Positions 48,045-56,123 of a stretch of DNA of 64,000 nucleotides are shown one piece after another. The notes under the pieces were generated by a model. It had not been told where the DNA came from. It was given only the letters and a program-made list of their open reading frames with translations, and ran no database searches. How positions within the stretch are numbered: position 1 is the stretch's first letter; the number at the start of each line of letters is the position of its first letter. A program made the translations under genes and the position numbers. The stretch comes from Nocardioides sp. (GTDB lineage Bacteria; Actinomycetota; Actinomycetes; Propionibacteriales; Nocardioidaceae), in NCBI RefSeq assembly GCF_014360585.1, contig NZ_JACIXG010000009.1, positions 1 to 64,000 of the forward strand. The letters run 5' to 3'.

Positions 48045-49003
48045 GCGGAGGCTCCTTCGTACCGGATGCGGGGGTCGATGACCGCGTAGAGCAGGTCGAC
48101 CACGACGTTGACGAAGATGAAGATCGCGCCGTAGAAGATGACGCAGCCGAGGATGACCGGGTAGTCGCGCTGCCCGACCGCCTCGAAGATCAGGGATCCC
48201 ATTCCCGGGATGGCGAAGATCCGCTCGAGGATGACGGTGCCGCCGAGGATGCTGCCGACCTGCAGGCCGAGCACGGTGAAGACCGGGATCATCGAGCTGC
48301 GGCCGGCGTGCTTGAGCACGACCACGCGCTCGGAGGCTCCGCGGGAGCGGATGGTTCGGATGAAGTTGGAGCCGAGCACCTCCAGCAGCGAGGACCGCAG
48401 CATCCGGGCGATGCTCGCCATCGTCGCGGCGCCCAGGGCTATCGCCGGGAGCAGCATGTGGATGAGGTTCTGGCTGAGGTTCTCGGTTGGAGAGGCGTAG
48501 ACCAGAGGTGGGGACCAGCCGAACCACAGGGCCAGGAAGGTGATCAGGAGGAGCGCCAGCCAGAAGTTCGGCAGCGACATCCCGATGACCGCCAGGAAGC
48601 GCATGACGTTGTCGATGAGGCTGTGGTGGCGGATCGCCGAGATCAGGCCGAACGGCACTCCGAACAGGACGCCGAAGAGGATGGCCAGCAGGCCGAGCTC
48701 GAGGGTGGCGGGGAGGCGTTCGAGGATCTTGGTCGTGACGGGACGCCCGTCGTCGAACGAGGTGCCCAGGTCGCCTTGGACCAGCCCGCCCACGAAGTGG
48801 CCGAACTGGATCAGGACCGGCTCGTCCAGGCCGAGCTCGGTGGTCCGTTGGTCGATCTGGGCCTGGGTGACGCCGGGTGCGTCGGCCAGCTGGAGCCGGA
48901 CGACGTCGCCGGGGATCAGTCGGATGATGAGGAAGACCAGGGTGGCGACCAGGGCGAGGACGAGCAGGCCGTAGGTCAGGCGTCGTCCGGCGTAGAGAAG
49001 CAT
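48041..49003 (-). CDS. ABC transporter permease (DppB-like)
   Basis: MLLYAGRRLTYGLLVLALVATLVFLIIRLIPGDVVRLQLADAPGVTQAQID; IARMLRSSLLEVLGSNFIRTIRSRGASERVVVLKHAGRSSMIPVFTVLG. Confidence 0.93.
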   Translation of the reverse strand: MLLYAGRRLTYGLLVLALVATLVFLIIRLIPGDVVRLQLADAPGVTQAQIDQRTTELGLDEPVLIQFGHFVGGLVQGDLGTSFDDGRPVTTKILERLPATLELGLLAILFGVLFGVPFGLISAIRHHSLIDNVMRFLAVIGMSLPNFWLALLLITFLALWFGWSPPLVYASPTENLSQNLIHMLLPAIALGAATMASIARMLRSSLLEVLGSNFIRTIRSRGASERVVVLKHAGRSSMIPVFTVLGLQVGSILGGTVILERIFAIPGMGSLIFEAVGQRDYPVILGCVIFYGAIFIFVNVVVDLLYAVIDPRIRYEGASA

Positions 49004-49007
49004 GCGA

Positions 49008-50009
49008 TCACCTCGCGGGAGCGGGGTCGAAGAGGTGGCAGGCGACGCTGCTGACCTCGCCCGGGGCGCCGATGGTCAGCAGCTCCGGCTCGTCGCGGTC
49101 ACAGCCGTCGATGCTCTGGCTGCAGCGTGGGTGGAACCGGCAGCCCGAGGGCGGCCGTCGCGGGCTGGGGATCTCGCCGGCCAGCGGCGTACGCAGCTGG
49201 TGATGGGCGTCGGGGGACGGGATCGACGCCATCAGCGCCTGCGAGTAGGGATGCCTCGGTCGCGCGCTGATGTCGTCGGCGTGGGCGACCTCGGCGAGCT
49301 TGCCGAGGTACATCACACAGACACGGTCGGAGATGTAGCGCACCACGTTGAGGTCGTGGGCGATGAAGAGGTACGAGAGCCCGAGCTCGCGCTGGACCTC
49401 TTTGAGCAGGTTGAGCACCTGCGCCTGGACGGAGACGTCGAGGGCGCTGACCGCCTCGTCGCAGACGATCAGGTCCGGGTCGGTCGAGAGCGCGCGGGCG
49501 ATCCCGATGCGCTGAGCCTGACCACCGGAGAACTGATGGGGGTAGCGCTCCAGGGCGTACGAGGGCAGCCCGACCAGGTCCAACAGCTCCTTCGCGCGGC
49601 GGATGCGGCTGGCCCGGTCGCCCATGCCGTGGACGACCATGGGCTCGGTCAGCACCTGCGCGATGGTCATCCGTGGGTTGAACGAGCTGACCGGGTCCTG
49701 GAAGACGAGCTGCATGCGCTTGCGAAGCTGGGTCAGCCGGCTCTTCGACAGTGCGGCGATGTCCTGGCCGTCGAAGGTGACGGAGCCGCTGGTCGGCTCG
49801 ATCAGCCGAAGGATCAGGCGACCGAGGGTCGACTTGCCGGAGCCCGACTCGCCGACCAGACCGAGCGTCTCGCCGCGCTTGATGGTCAGGGAGACCCCGT
49901 CGACGGCCCGTACCGGAGGCCGCTGGGGCGTGAAGAGGCCCTTTCCGTCGCCGAAGTGCTTGACGAGTCCGTGTGCCTCGACGAGCGGAGCCGCGTCGGG
50001 AACGATCAT
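49008..50009 (-). CDS. oligopeptide/dipeptide ABC transporter ATP-binding protein (DppF-like)
   Basis: GLVGESGSGKSTLGRLILRLIEPTSG; SGGQAQRIGIARALSTDPDLIVCDEAVSALDVSVQAQ; C-terminal oligopeptide extension GCRFHPRCSQS. Confidence 0.93.
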   Translation of the reverse strand: MIVPDAAPLVEAHGLVKHFGDGKGLFTPQRPPVRAVDGVSLTIKRGETLGLVGESGSGKSTLGRLILRLIEPTSGSVTFDGQDIAALSKSRLTQLRKRMQLVFQDPVSSFNPRMTIAQVLTEPMVVHGMGDRASRIRRAKELLDLVGLPSYALERYPHQFSGGQAQRIGIARALSTDPDLIVCDEAVSALDVSVQAQVLNLLKEVQRELGLSYLFIAHDLNVVRYISDRVCVMYLGKLAEVAHADDISARPRHPYSQALMASIPSPDAHHQLRTPLAGEIPSPRRPPSGCRFHPRCSQSIDGCDRDEPELLTIGAPGEVSSVACHLFDPAPAR

Positions 50010-51028
50010 CGGGCCACCTCCACCATCGGCTCGAGGACGCCGTGGCCCTCGTCGGGACGCCAGCAGCGGACCTGTCGCCGGTCGAGGTCGCGCAGCGGCT
50101 GGGGCTCTCCGCACTCGGGGCCGGCCTCGGAGCAGCGGGTCGCGAAGCGGCAGCCGCTGGGCATGTCGTTGAGCGCGGGGACCGCGCCCGGGATCGCGGG
50201 CATCTCCTGGTCGCGCGGGGTGTCGCGTCGCGGGATCGCATCGAGCAATGCGCGGGTGTAGGGGTGCTGGGGCCGGTCGAGGATCTCGTCGGCGGTGCCC
50301 GCCTCGACGACCTGCCCGGCGTAGAAGACGACCACCCGGTCGGCCATCTCGGCGACCACACCCATGTCGTGGGTGATGAGCATCAGCCCGACCCCGGTCC
50401 GGTCCTGGAGGTCGCGGATCAGGGCGAGCACCTGGGCCTCGACGGTCACGTCGAGAGCGGTGGTCGGCTCGTCGGCGATGAGCAGGCGCGGGTCACAGGC
50501 GAGGGCGCCGGCGATCATGACCCGCTGCCGCTGCCCGCCGGAGAGCTGGTGGGGATATGCCTTGACCTTGGCTTCGGGCTCCGGGATACCGACGAGATCG
50601 AGCAGCTCGACGGCGCGCTGGCGAGCTTGCCGCTTCGTGACGTCGTGGTGGATCCGATAGGCCTCGACGAGCTGATGCCCGATCGTGAAGAGCGGGTCGA
50701 GCGAGGTCATCGGGTCCTGGAAGATCACCGAGATCTCCTTGCCCCGGACGCTGCGCATCTCGCTGTTGGAGGCCCCGGTGATGTCCTTGCCGTTCCAGGT
50801 GATCCGGCCGCCGCTGACCCGACCGTTGCCCAGCAGCCCGAGAACGGCGAGCGCGGTGACGCTCTTTCCCGACCCGGACTCGCCGACGATGGCGACGGTC
50901 TCTCCGGCGTCGATCCAGAGGTCGACCGCGTTCAGGGCCTCGACCGTGCCACCCCCGGTCCGAAATTCCACATGGAGGTCCTCGATCCGCAGAAGCGGCT
51001 CGTTCGCGGACCCAGTCGGTGCTCTCAT
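50006..51028 (-). CDS. oligopeptide/dipeptide ABC transporter ATP-binding protein (DppD-like)
   Basis: VAIVGESGSGKSVTALAVLGLL; SGGQRQRVMIAGALACDPRLLIADEPTTALDVTVEAQ; GCRFATRCSEAGPEC. Confidence 0.93.
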   Translation of the reverse strand: MRAPTGSANEPLLRIEDLHVEFRTGGGTVEALNAVDLWIDAGETVAIVGESGSGKSVTALAVLGLLGNGRVSGGRITWNGKDITGASNSEMRSVRGKEISVIFQDPMTSLDPLFTIGHQLVEAYRIHHDVTKRQARQRAVELLDLVGIPEPEAKVKAYPHQLSGGQRQRVMIAGALACDPRLLIADEPTTALDVTVEAQVLALIRDLQDRTGVGLMLITHDMGVVAEMADRVVVFYAGQVVEAGTADEILDRPQHPYTRALLDAIPRRDTPRDQEMPAIPGAVPALNDMPSGCRFATRCSEAGPECGEPQPLRDLDRRQVRCWRPDEGHGVLEPMVEVAR

Positions 51029-51086
51029 ATCGGACCCTCCCGTTCGTTCCGCGATCGGGCGCCGGTCGCGGATGCTGGTGGCTCAA

Positions 51087-51107
51087 TCTAGAATCACGCT
51101 CTAGGAT
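51087..51107. promoter_or_regulatory. putative TetR operator, copy B (upstream of the dpp/beta-oxidation operon)
   Basis: TCTAGAATCACGCTCTAGGAT with CTAGA-n7-TCTAG; matches copy A at 40253. Confidence 0.6.
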
Positions 51108-51253
51108 GGGATTCATCATTGGGTCGCCGAACGGGTGTGTCAAGGGTCACAATCCGGATATCGGACTTTCTTTCCAGGACGCCCTCGTTCGGCACCGGTC
51201 GTGCCGGGGCGTACGACGCACGTGGCGCCGTGCTGCACGGCGCAGGAGGTTGC

Positions 51254-53605
51254 ATGAGTGAGTCCGAACCCGCCGAAGTGACGGCCGCAGCGCGTTCCAC
51301 CTTGATCGTGGTCTGCCTGGTCAGCGCGGTGATGGCGCTCAACGCCAGCTCGCTGAACGTCGCGCTGCCGACACTGAGCAGGGAGTTCGAGGCGAGCTCG
51401 ACAGAGGGGAGCTGGCTGCTGCTCTCCTACATGGTCGCCAACACCGCCTGCCTGCTCCTCTTCGGTCGCCTCAGCGACGTCTGGGGGCAGCGGGGGCTCT
51501 ATCTCGGCGGCTTGGTGATCTTCGCGCTGACCAGTCTGCTGGCCGGCTTCGCTCCGAACGTCGAGGTGCTCATCGGGCTCCGGGTTGTCTCCGCCATCGG
51601 TGGTGCGGTGCTCATCGGCAACGGCGCCACCCTCATCCATCAGGCCTTCCCGCGCGACTCCCTCGGGGGCGCCATGGGCCTCTACGCCGCCTCGTTCCCG
51701 ACCGCCAACCTGATCGGGCCGACGCTCGGTGGCCTGATCGTCGACCACGTCGGGTGGCAGTGGGTGTTCTGGCTCAACGTGCCGGTCTGTCTGATCGCTC
51801 TGGCAGCGGGGCACCTGCTGCTGCCGCGGCCGGTGGTGGACAAGCGCGCCGTCGGCATCGATCTTCCCGGCAACCTGGTGATCATGATCGGGATCGTCAT
51901 GCTGACGATCGGGATCACGTCGCTGACGGATCTCGGTTGGCGCCATCCGCTGGTGATCGGCGGCATCGTGGGATCGTTTCTCCTGGTCCCGGTCCTGCTG
52001 CTCATCGAACGGCGGGCTGCTGCGCCGGTGGTCGACGTGGTGGTCATCCGCCGGGTGGGGAGGCTCTTCCTAGCCGGCTTCTTCACCGGTGCCGGAAGGT
52101 TCCCGCTGATCGTGCTCGCCAGTCTCTACTTCCAGAGCGTGGTCGGTGTCTCCCCTGGAACCGCCGGGATGATGCTGCTGCCGATGCCGGTCGGGATGAT
52201 CCTGGCCTCGCTGACCCTCGGTCGGCTGTCCCGCCGTTGGACGGCGCACCAGATCATGTCCGGTGGGTCGGTGGTGGGCACGTTCGGCGTCGCCCTGGTG
52301 GCGCTGGCGATCCATCTCGAGCAGACCTGGGTGGTGATGGCGACCCTCGCGATCGTCGGGCTGGCGACGGGGCTGTTCATCGGGACCAACGCGACGGTCC
52401 TGCTGGAGCGGGCGCCGGAGGACGCGCTCGGCGTCGTCAACGCCACGCGGCTGATGCTGCAGAACACCGGCAACGTGCTCAGTCTCGCCATCGCCCTCAC
52501 GCTGCTCACCGCTCTGCTGCCGCCAGGGCTGGGGGAGGCGGTGCTCGCCGCGAACGTGCCGGACGGGAGTGTCGCTGTGGTCACCGCTGCCTTCACGCTG
52601 GTCTGCCTCTTCCTCCTCGCGCTCGGCGCGGTCGGAGCCTGGTACTCCTTTCCACGTCGATCGACGCCGGAGCAGGCTTCACCGGCGGGTGGTGGCGTCG
52701 TACGTCGCGGCGGGCCGCGCGATGCGGGAGCGGGTGATGAGGAAGCCGAAGGCAGTGGCGAGGACGTACATGACGATGCTGTAGACCGCGGCCGGGATGG
52801 CGACGGTCGTGTTGTCGAGGACGCTCAGGGCGATCGTGAGGGCCACGGTGGTGTTGTGGATCCCGACCTCCATCGAGGTCGCGATCGCCTGCGCCTGGCC
52901 GAGCCTGAAGATCCGAGCACCGAGGTAGCCCAGGAAGAGGCTCGCGCAGCAGAACAGCGTCACGATCACGCCCACCTCCTGGAGGTAGCCGGCGATGTTG
53001 TCCCGCTCGCCGAGGATCGCGCCGACCGAGACCATGACCAGCACGACGATCGAGAAGATCCGGACCGGCTTGTCCGCCCGGGCGGCGAACGTCTCGGACC
53101 GGCTCCGCACGAGCATCCCGATGCCGACAGGGATGAGCACGATCGCGATGACCTGGACGACCTTGCCGAACTGCAGGCCCAGGGTGTCGCCGGCATCGAA
53201 GTAGACGATCGCGGCGTTGGTGATCAGCGGGATGGAGACCGCCGCGAGCACCGAGTTCACCGCGGTCAGGGTGACGTTGAGCGCGACGTCGCCGCGGAAG
53301 AGGTGGCTGAAGAGGTTGGCCGTGGTCCCGCCCGGCGAGGCGGCCAGCAGCATGATCCCGACGGCGATCAGCGGGTCCACGTCCGCGACCAGGATCAGCC
53401 CGAACGCGATCAGCGGCAGCACCAGGATCTGGAGGGTGAGCGCCACGATGACGGCTCGCGGGGTGCGTACGACCCGGCGGAAGTCTTTCGGGGTCAGGCT
53501 CAGGCCCAGCCCGAACATGATGATCGCCAGCGCGATGGGGAGGCCGACCGAGAGAAGGGCCGAGTCGTTCACTTGTGTTCCTCCAGCATGCGGGGCCGCC
53601 GCTAG
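51254..53605 (+). CDS. MFS transporter (DHA2-like); transporter domain ends near 52670 but the frame stays open to 53605
   Basis: LIVVCLVSAVMALNASSLNVALPTLSREFEASSTEGSWLLLSYMVANTACLLLFGRLSDVWGQRGLYL; about 14 TM, then a charged tail antisense to the next gene. Confidence 0.7.
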   Translation: MSESEPAEVTAAARSTLIVVCLVSAVMALNASSLNVALPTLSREFEASSTEGSWLLLSYMVANTACLLLFGRLSDVWGQRGLYLGGLVIFALTSLLAGFAPNVEVLIGLRVVSAIGGAVLIGNGATLIHQAFPRDSLGGAMGLYAASFPTANLIGPTLGGLIVDHVGWQWVFWLNVPVCLIALAAGHLLLPRPVVDKRAVGIDLPGNLVIMIGIVMLTIGITSLTDLGWRHPLVIGGIVGSFLLVPVLLLIERRAAAPVVDVVVIRRVGRLFLAGFFTGAGRFPLIVLASLYFQSVVGVSPGTAGMMLLPMPVGMILASLTLGRLSRRWTAHQIMSGGSVVGTFGVALVALAIHLEQTWVVMATLAIVGLATGLFIGTNATVLLERAPEDALGVVNATRLMLQNTGNVLSLAIALTLLTALLPPGLGEAVLAANVPDGSVAVVTAAFTLVCLFLLALGAVGAWYSFPRRSTPEQASPAGGGVVRRGGPRDAGAGDEEAEGSGEDVHDDAVDRGRDGDGRVVEDAQGDREGHGGVVDPDLHRGRDRLRLAEPEDPSTEVAQEEARAAEQRHDHAHLLEVAGDVVPLAEDRADRDHDQHDDREDPDRLVRPGGERLGPAPHEHPDADRDEHDRDDLDDLAELQAQGVAGIEVDDRGVGDQRDGDRREHRVHRGQGDVERDVAAEEVAEEVGRGPARRGGQQHDPDGDQRVHVRDQDQPERDQRQHQDLEGERHDDGSRGAYDPAEVFRGQAQAQPEHDDRQRDGEADREKGRVVHLCSSSMRGRR
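52679..53572 (-). CDS. bile acid:sodium symporter (BASS) family protein
   Basis: MFGLGLSLTPKDFRRVVRTPRAVIVALTLQILVLPLIAFGLIL; LLAASPGGTTANLFSHLFRGDVALNVTLTAVNS. Confidence 0.88.
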   Translation of the reverse strand: MNDSALLSVGLPIALAIIMFGLGLSLTPKDFRRVVRTPRAVIVALTLQILVLPLIAFGLILVADVDPLIAVGIMLLAASPGGTTANLFSHLFRGDVALNVTLTAVNSVLAAVSIPLITNAAIVYFDAGDTLGLQFGKVVQVIAIVLIPVGIGMLVRSRSETFAARADKPVRIFSIVVLVMVSVGAILGERDNIAGYLQEVGVIVTLFCCASLFLGYLGARIFRLGQAQAIATSMEVGIHNTTVALTIALSVLDNTTVAIPAAVYSIVMYVLATAFGFLITRSRIARPAATYDATTRR

Positions 53606-53691
53606 GGCGGCCAGAGACGTGCGTCACAGTGGACCACGCGGGAGCGGTGAGCGACAGACTTATCTGGACATTTCGGTCACTGACGAACGCA

Positions 53692-53730
53692 TCCCCTGCC
53701 GCGAGCGGTCTTCTCGGCTCGGGCAGGGGA
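53692..53730. terminator. strong hairpin between BASS and DUF1048 genes
   Basis: TCCCCTGCC-gc-GAGC...GCTC-g-GGCAGGGGA. Confidence 0.5.
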
Positions 53731-53753
53731 CGTGGCGGTCAGCATCCCTGGCC

Positions 53754-54089
53754 TCAGGAGAGCTTGGCAAGGACCTTGTCGAGGGTCGCCTGCAGCTTCT
53801 TCTGATATGCGTCGTGCTGCTCCGGCAGTCGGGCGTCGCAGAAGGCGGCCAGGTCGGTCCCGGTGACCTCGATGACCTTGCGACCGGCCGCGGCCTCGGT
53901 CTCGAACAGATCGAGAACCTCGCGCAGAATGGCGACGATGTCCATTCCGTCGCTGGCGGTGAAGGGCCACATGTAGCTCTTCATCTTGCTGTAGACCGTG
54001 CGGTAGTCGGCGGGCAGTTGGGCGGCGCGGGCCTCCATGCGCTTCCATTCCTTCTTGCCGGCGGTCATGCGGGTGAGGACGTTGTTCAT
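53754..54089 (-). CDS. DUF1048 family protein
   Basis: 111 aa; KKEWKRMEARAAQLPADYRTVYSKMKSYMWPFTASDGMDIVAILREVLDLFETEAAAGRKVIEVTGTDLAAFCDA. Confidence 0.75.
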   Translation of the reverse strand: MNNVLTRMTAGKKEWKRMEARAAQLPADYRTVYSKMKSYMWPFTASDGMDIVAILREVLDLFETEAAAGRKVIEVTGTDLAAFCDARLPEQHDAYQKKLQATLDKVLAKLS

Positions 54090-54210
54090 GTCGTGCTCCT
54101 TGGTTCGGTTTGTGTTCCAGGTCCCGTTTGGGGCCGTGAAAGAAGCGTGCAGCCCTGACGCAGGGTCAAGGTCAAGCACCGATCCAAAGAAAGTTCTGGG
54201 CGCGCGGGTG

Positions 54211-55503
54211 TCAGGCTGCGAGATCGTGGTCGAGGAGCAGATCGCGCAGCAAGAATTCGGCTCGTGAGAGGGGCGGTGGGTCTGGTCGCCAGGTGTCGGG
54301 TGGTGGGCTGACGTAGGTGTGGCCGGTGGGTGTGATGGTGATGATGCTGCCGTCGGGTCCTGGTCTGGCCTGCCAGCCGAGGGCTTCCTTGGCTTGGTTG
54401 CAACGCTCGCAGAGTCCTTGGAGATTCTGGGCGCTGGTGGTGCCGCCGTCTGCGTGGCGTTGGGCGTGGTCGATGTTGCGGATGGGCGCGTCGCAGCCGT
54501 TGGTGCGGCAGATCCCGCCATCGCGGGTCGTGATGAACTCGGCTAGGCCGTCGGGGGCTTTGCGGGAGCGGGATTCCATCGCGACCAGTTGCCCGGCGGG
54601 GTCGGTGAACAGGCGCCGGATGAAGACCTCGGCATCGCTCAATGCCTCACGAGCCCAGGCGGCGGGGACGGGGCCGTAGCCCTCGACCATCGCGGGCTGG
54701 TCGCTGTCGTTGGCGAGCGCGTCGGCGGTCATGACGATCTTGACCTCGATTCGAGGCTTCGCCTCGGCGTCGGTACGTCCGGTGATGCGGTCGACGAGAG
54801 TGTCGGCCATGACCTGACCGCGGGTGCGTTCATCGCCAGCCGCCTGGGCAGCTTTGGCGGCTTGGTCGAGTGCGGCGTAGACCGCGACCCCGTCTTTGAC
54901 TGGCAACAGGGCACCGAGCCAGGTCATCGTGTCGGGTGCTGGCCGGATGCTGATGCGGCGGTCCTTCTCTGCGTTCGCGGCCCGGTTGATGACGGATTCT
55001 TGGTCGAGGGTGATGGCGAGCTTCTTGGCGGCGTTCTCGAGCTGCCGCAGTCCCAGCGTCACCACCGCAGGAGGTTCACCGTCCGGACCGGGCGAGCAGA
55101 GCTGGTAGTCGATGACGCGGCGGTCCTCCAGCGAGAGGCAGGCGGTTTCGCGGGCGAGGATGGTGGCCTGCCACTGCGAGAACAACCCGGCCTTCAAGGG
55201 CGAAGGTGTGTGGCATCTCGGTGACGAGGATCTTCGCCAAGCCGAGCAGTTTGGCGCCCTTGGCGGGGGAGACCCGTCGCGCCAGCGCGATCTGGGAGGC
55301 GACGCCTTCGCCGAGCTTTCGGGCAGGTAGGCCGGCCGCGGCTTGCCGTGCCCGGGTGGCCTCGTCGAGGCGTACGGCTGCTTCTGCCTGAACGGCCTCA
55401 GCCACGCATTTGATCTCTTCGAGACGACTGATCCAGTCGACCAGCTCAGCCTCGGACGCACCCAAAGGCGGCCCGGCAAGGAGATGGTCATCGGTCTCGT
55501 TCA
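54211..55503 (-). pseudogene. DUF222/13E12-type HNH endonuclease, frameshifted
   Basis: DUF222 N-terminus ([13 protein letters not shown]...MPHTFAL) lies in the 55076-55513 frame; remainder ([13 protein letters not shown]...HNH) in the 54211-55491 frame; switch near 55195-55205. Confidence 0.8.
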
Positions 55504-55636
55504 TACGCCTCATTATATGTGAAACAGCACCACGGCGCTACCTGTTTTTGCTGGTCAGACCGGATTTATGCGGTCCGTGAACAAGTAACCTGATCCCCGC
55601 GCACACCCTCGCCGCCGCCCCGATAATGGCGAAATC

Positions 55637-55729
55637 TTTCTCGATCAGGTGCCGAGTCAAGGACCGCGAAGCGGCCGGCGAAGCCGGCGGGCCGAAGGCC
55701 CGTCCTTGACGCGGCGGCTGATCGAGAAA
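55637..55729. repeat. about 93-bp imperfect palindrome (REP-like hairpin)
   Basis: TTTCTCGAT...GTCAAGGAC...GTCCTTGAC...ATCGAGAAA with symmetric 10-nt interior segments. Confidence 0.75.
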
Positions 55730-55807
55730 CACTCGTGGAAAGGGTCGGCGGCGAACCCTGAAACGAAGAAACGGTCGCCAAGCGAGGTTTCCCCGACGAA
55801 CCGTGTT

Positions 55808-56034
55808 GGTCTCGACACGCCTTCGCCTAGCGGCTCCGGCGGCTCGACCAGCGACAGACAGGTTCTCGACAAGCTCGACCACCGGTGACTCAGGTCTCGA
55901 CAGGCTCGATCCGCGAGACGACTGTGTTGGTCTCGACACGCCTCCGGCGGCTCGACCAGCGGTGGGCTCGGTCGGCGGTGGGGTTGGGCCGACCGACAAG
56001 CTCGACCCCCGGGCTACGCCCGCCCACCGAGACC
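55808..56034. repeat. cluster of GGTCTCGACA...CTCGACCA(C/G) intergenic repeats
   Basis: About five variants, e.g. GGTCTCGACACGCCTTCGCCTAGCGGCTCCGGCGGCTCGACCAGCG and GGTTCTCGACAAGCTCGACCACCGG. Confidence 0.75.
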
Positions 56035-56067
56035 ACCCCATGGACCGGACCCCCAGAAGCACTAACT

Positions 56068-56092
56068 ATAGTAATTAGAGTTACATTACTAT
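56068..56092. promoter_or_regulatory. AT-rich inverted repeat upstream of the tauE/safE gene
   Basis: ATAGTAA-TTAGAGTTACA-TTACTAT, perfect 7-bp arms. Confidence 0.5.
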
Positions 56093-56123
56093 CCCAAGAA
56101 CTTCGATCCCCCAGGAGTCCCAC

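Noticed and set aside
42-55503. Composite transposon or integrative element bounded by the two HNH copies
   Set aside because: Interior is ordinary metabolic gene content with no integrase, transposase or att-like duplications seen; the inverted paralogues alone do not support mobility.
55808-56034. CRISPR array
   Set aside because: Repeat units vary in length and centre, spacers are irregular, and no cas genes are in the window.
55538-56062. 174-aa minus-strand ORF over the repeat island
   Set aside because: Translation is repeats ([28 protein letters not shown]...); explained by dispersed noncoding repeats.
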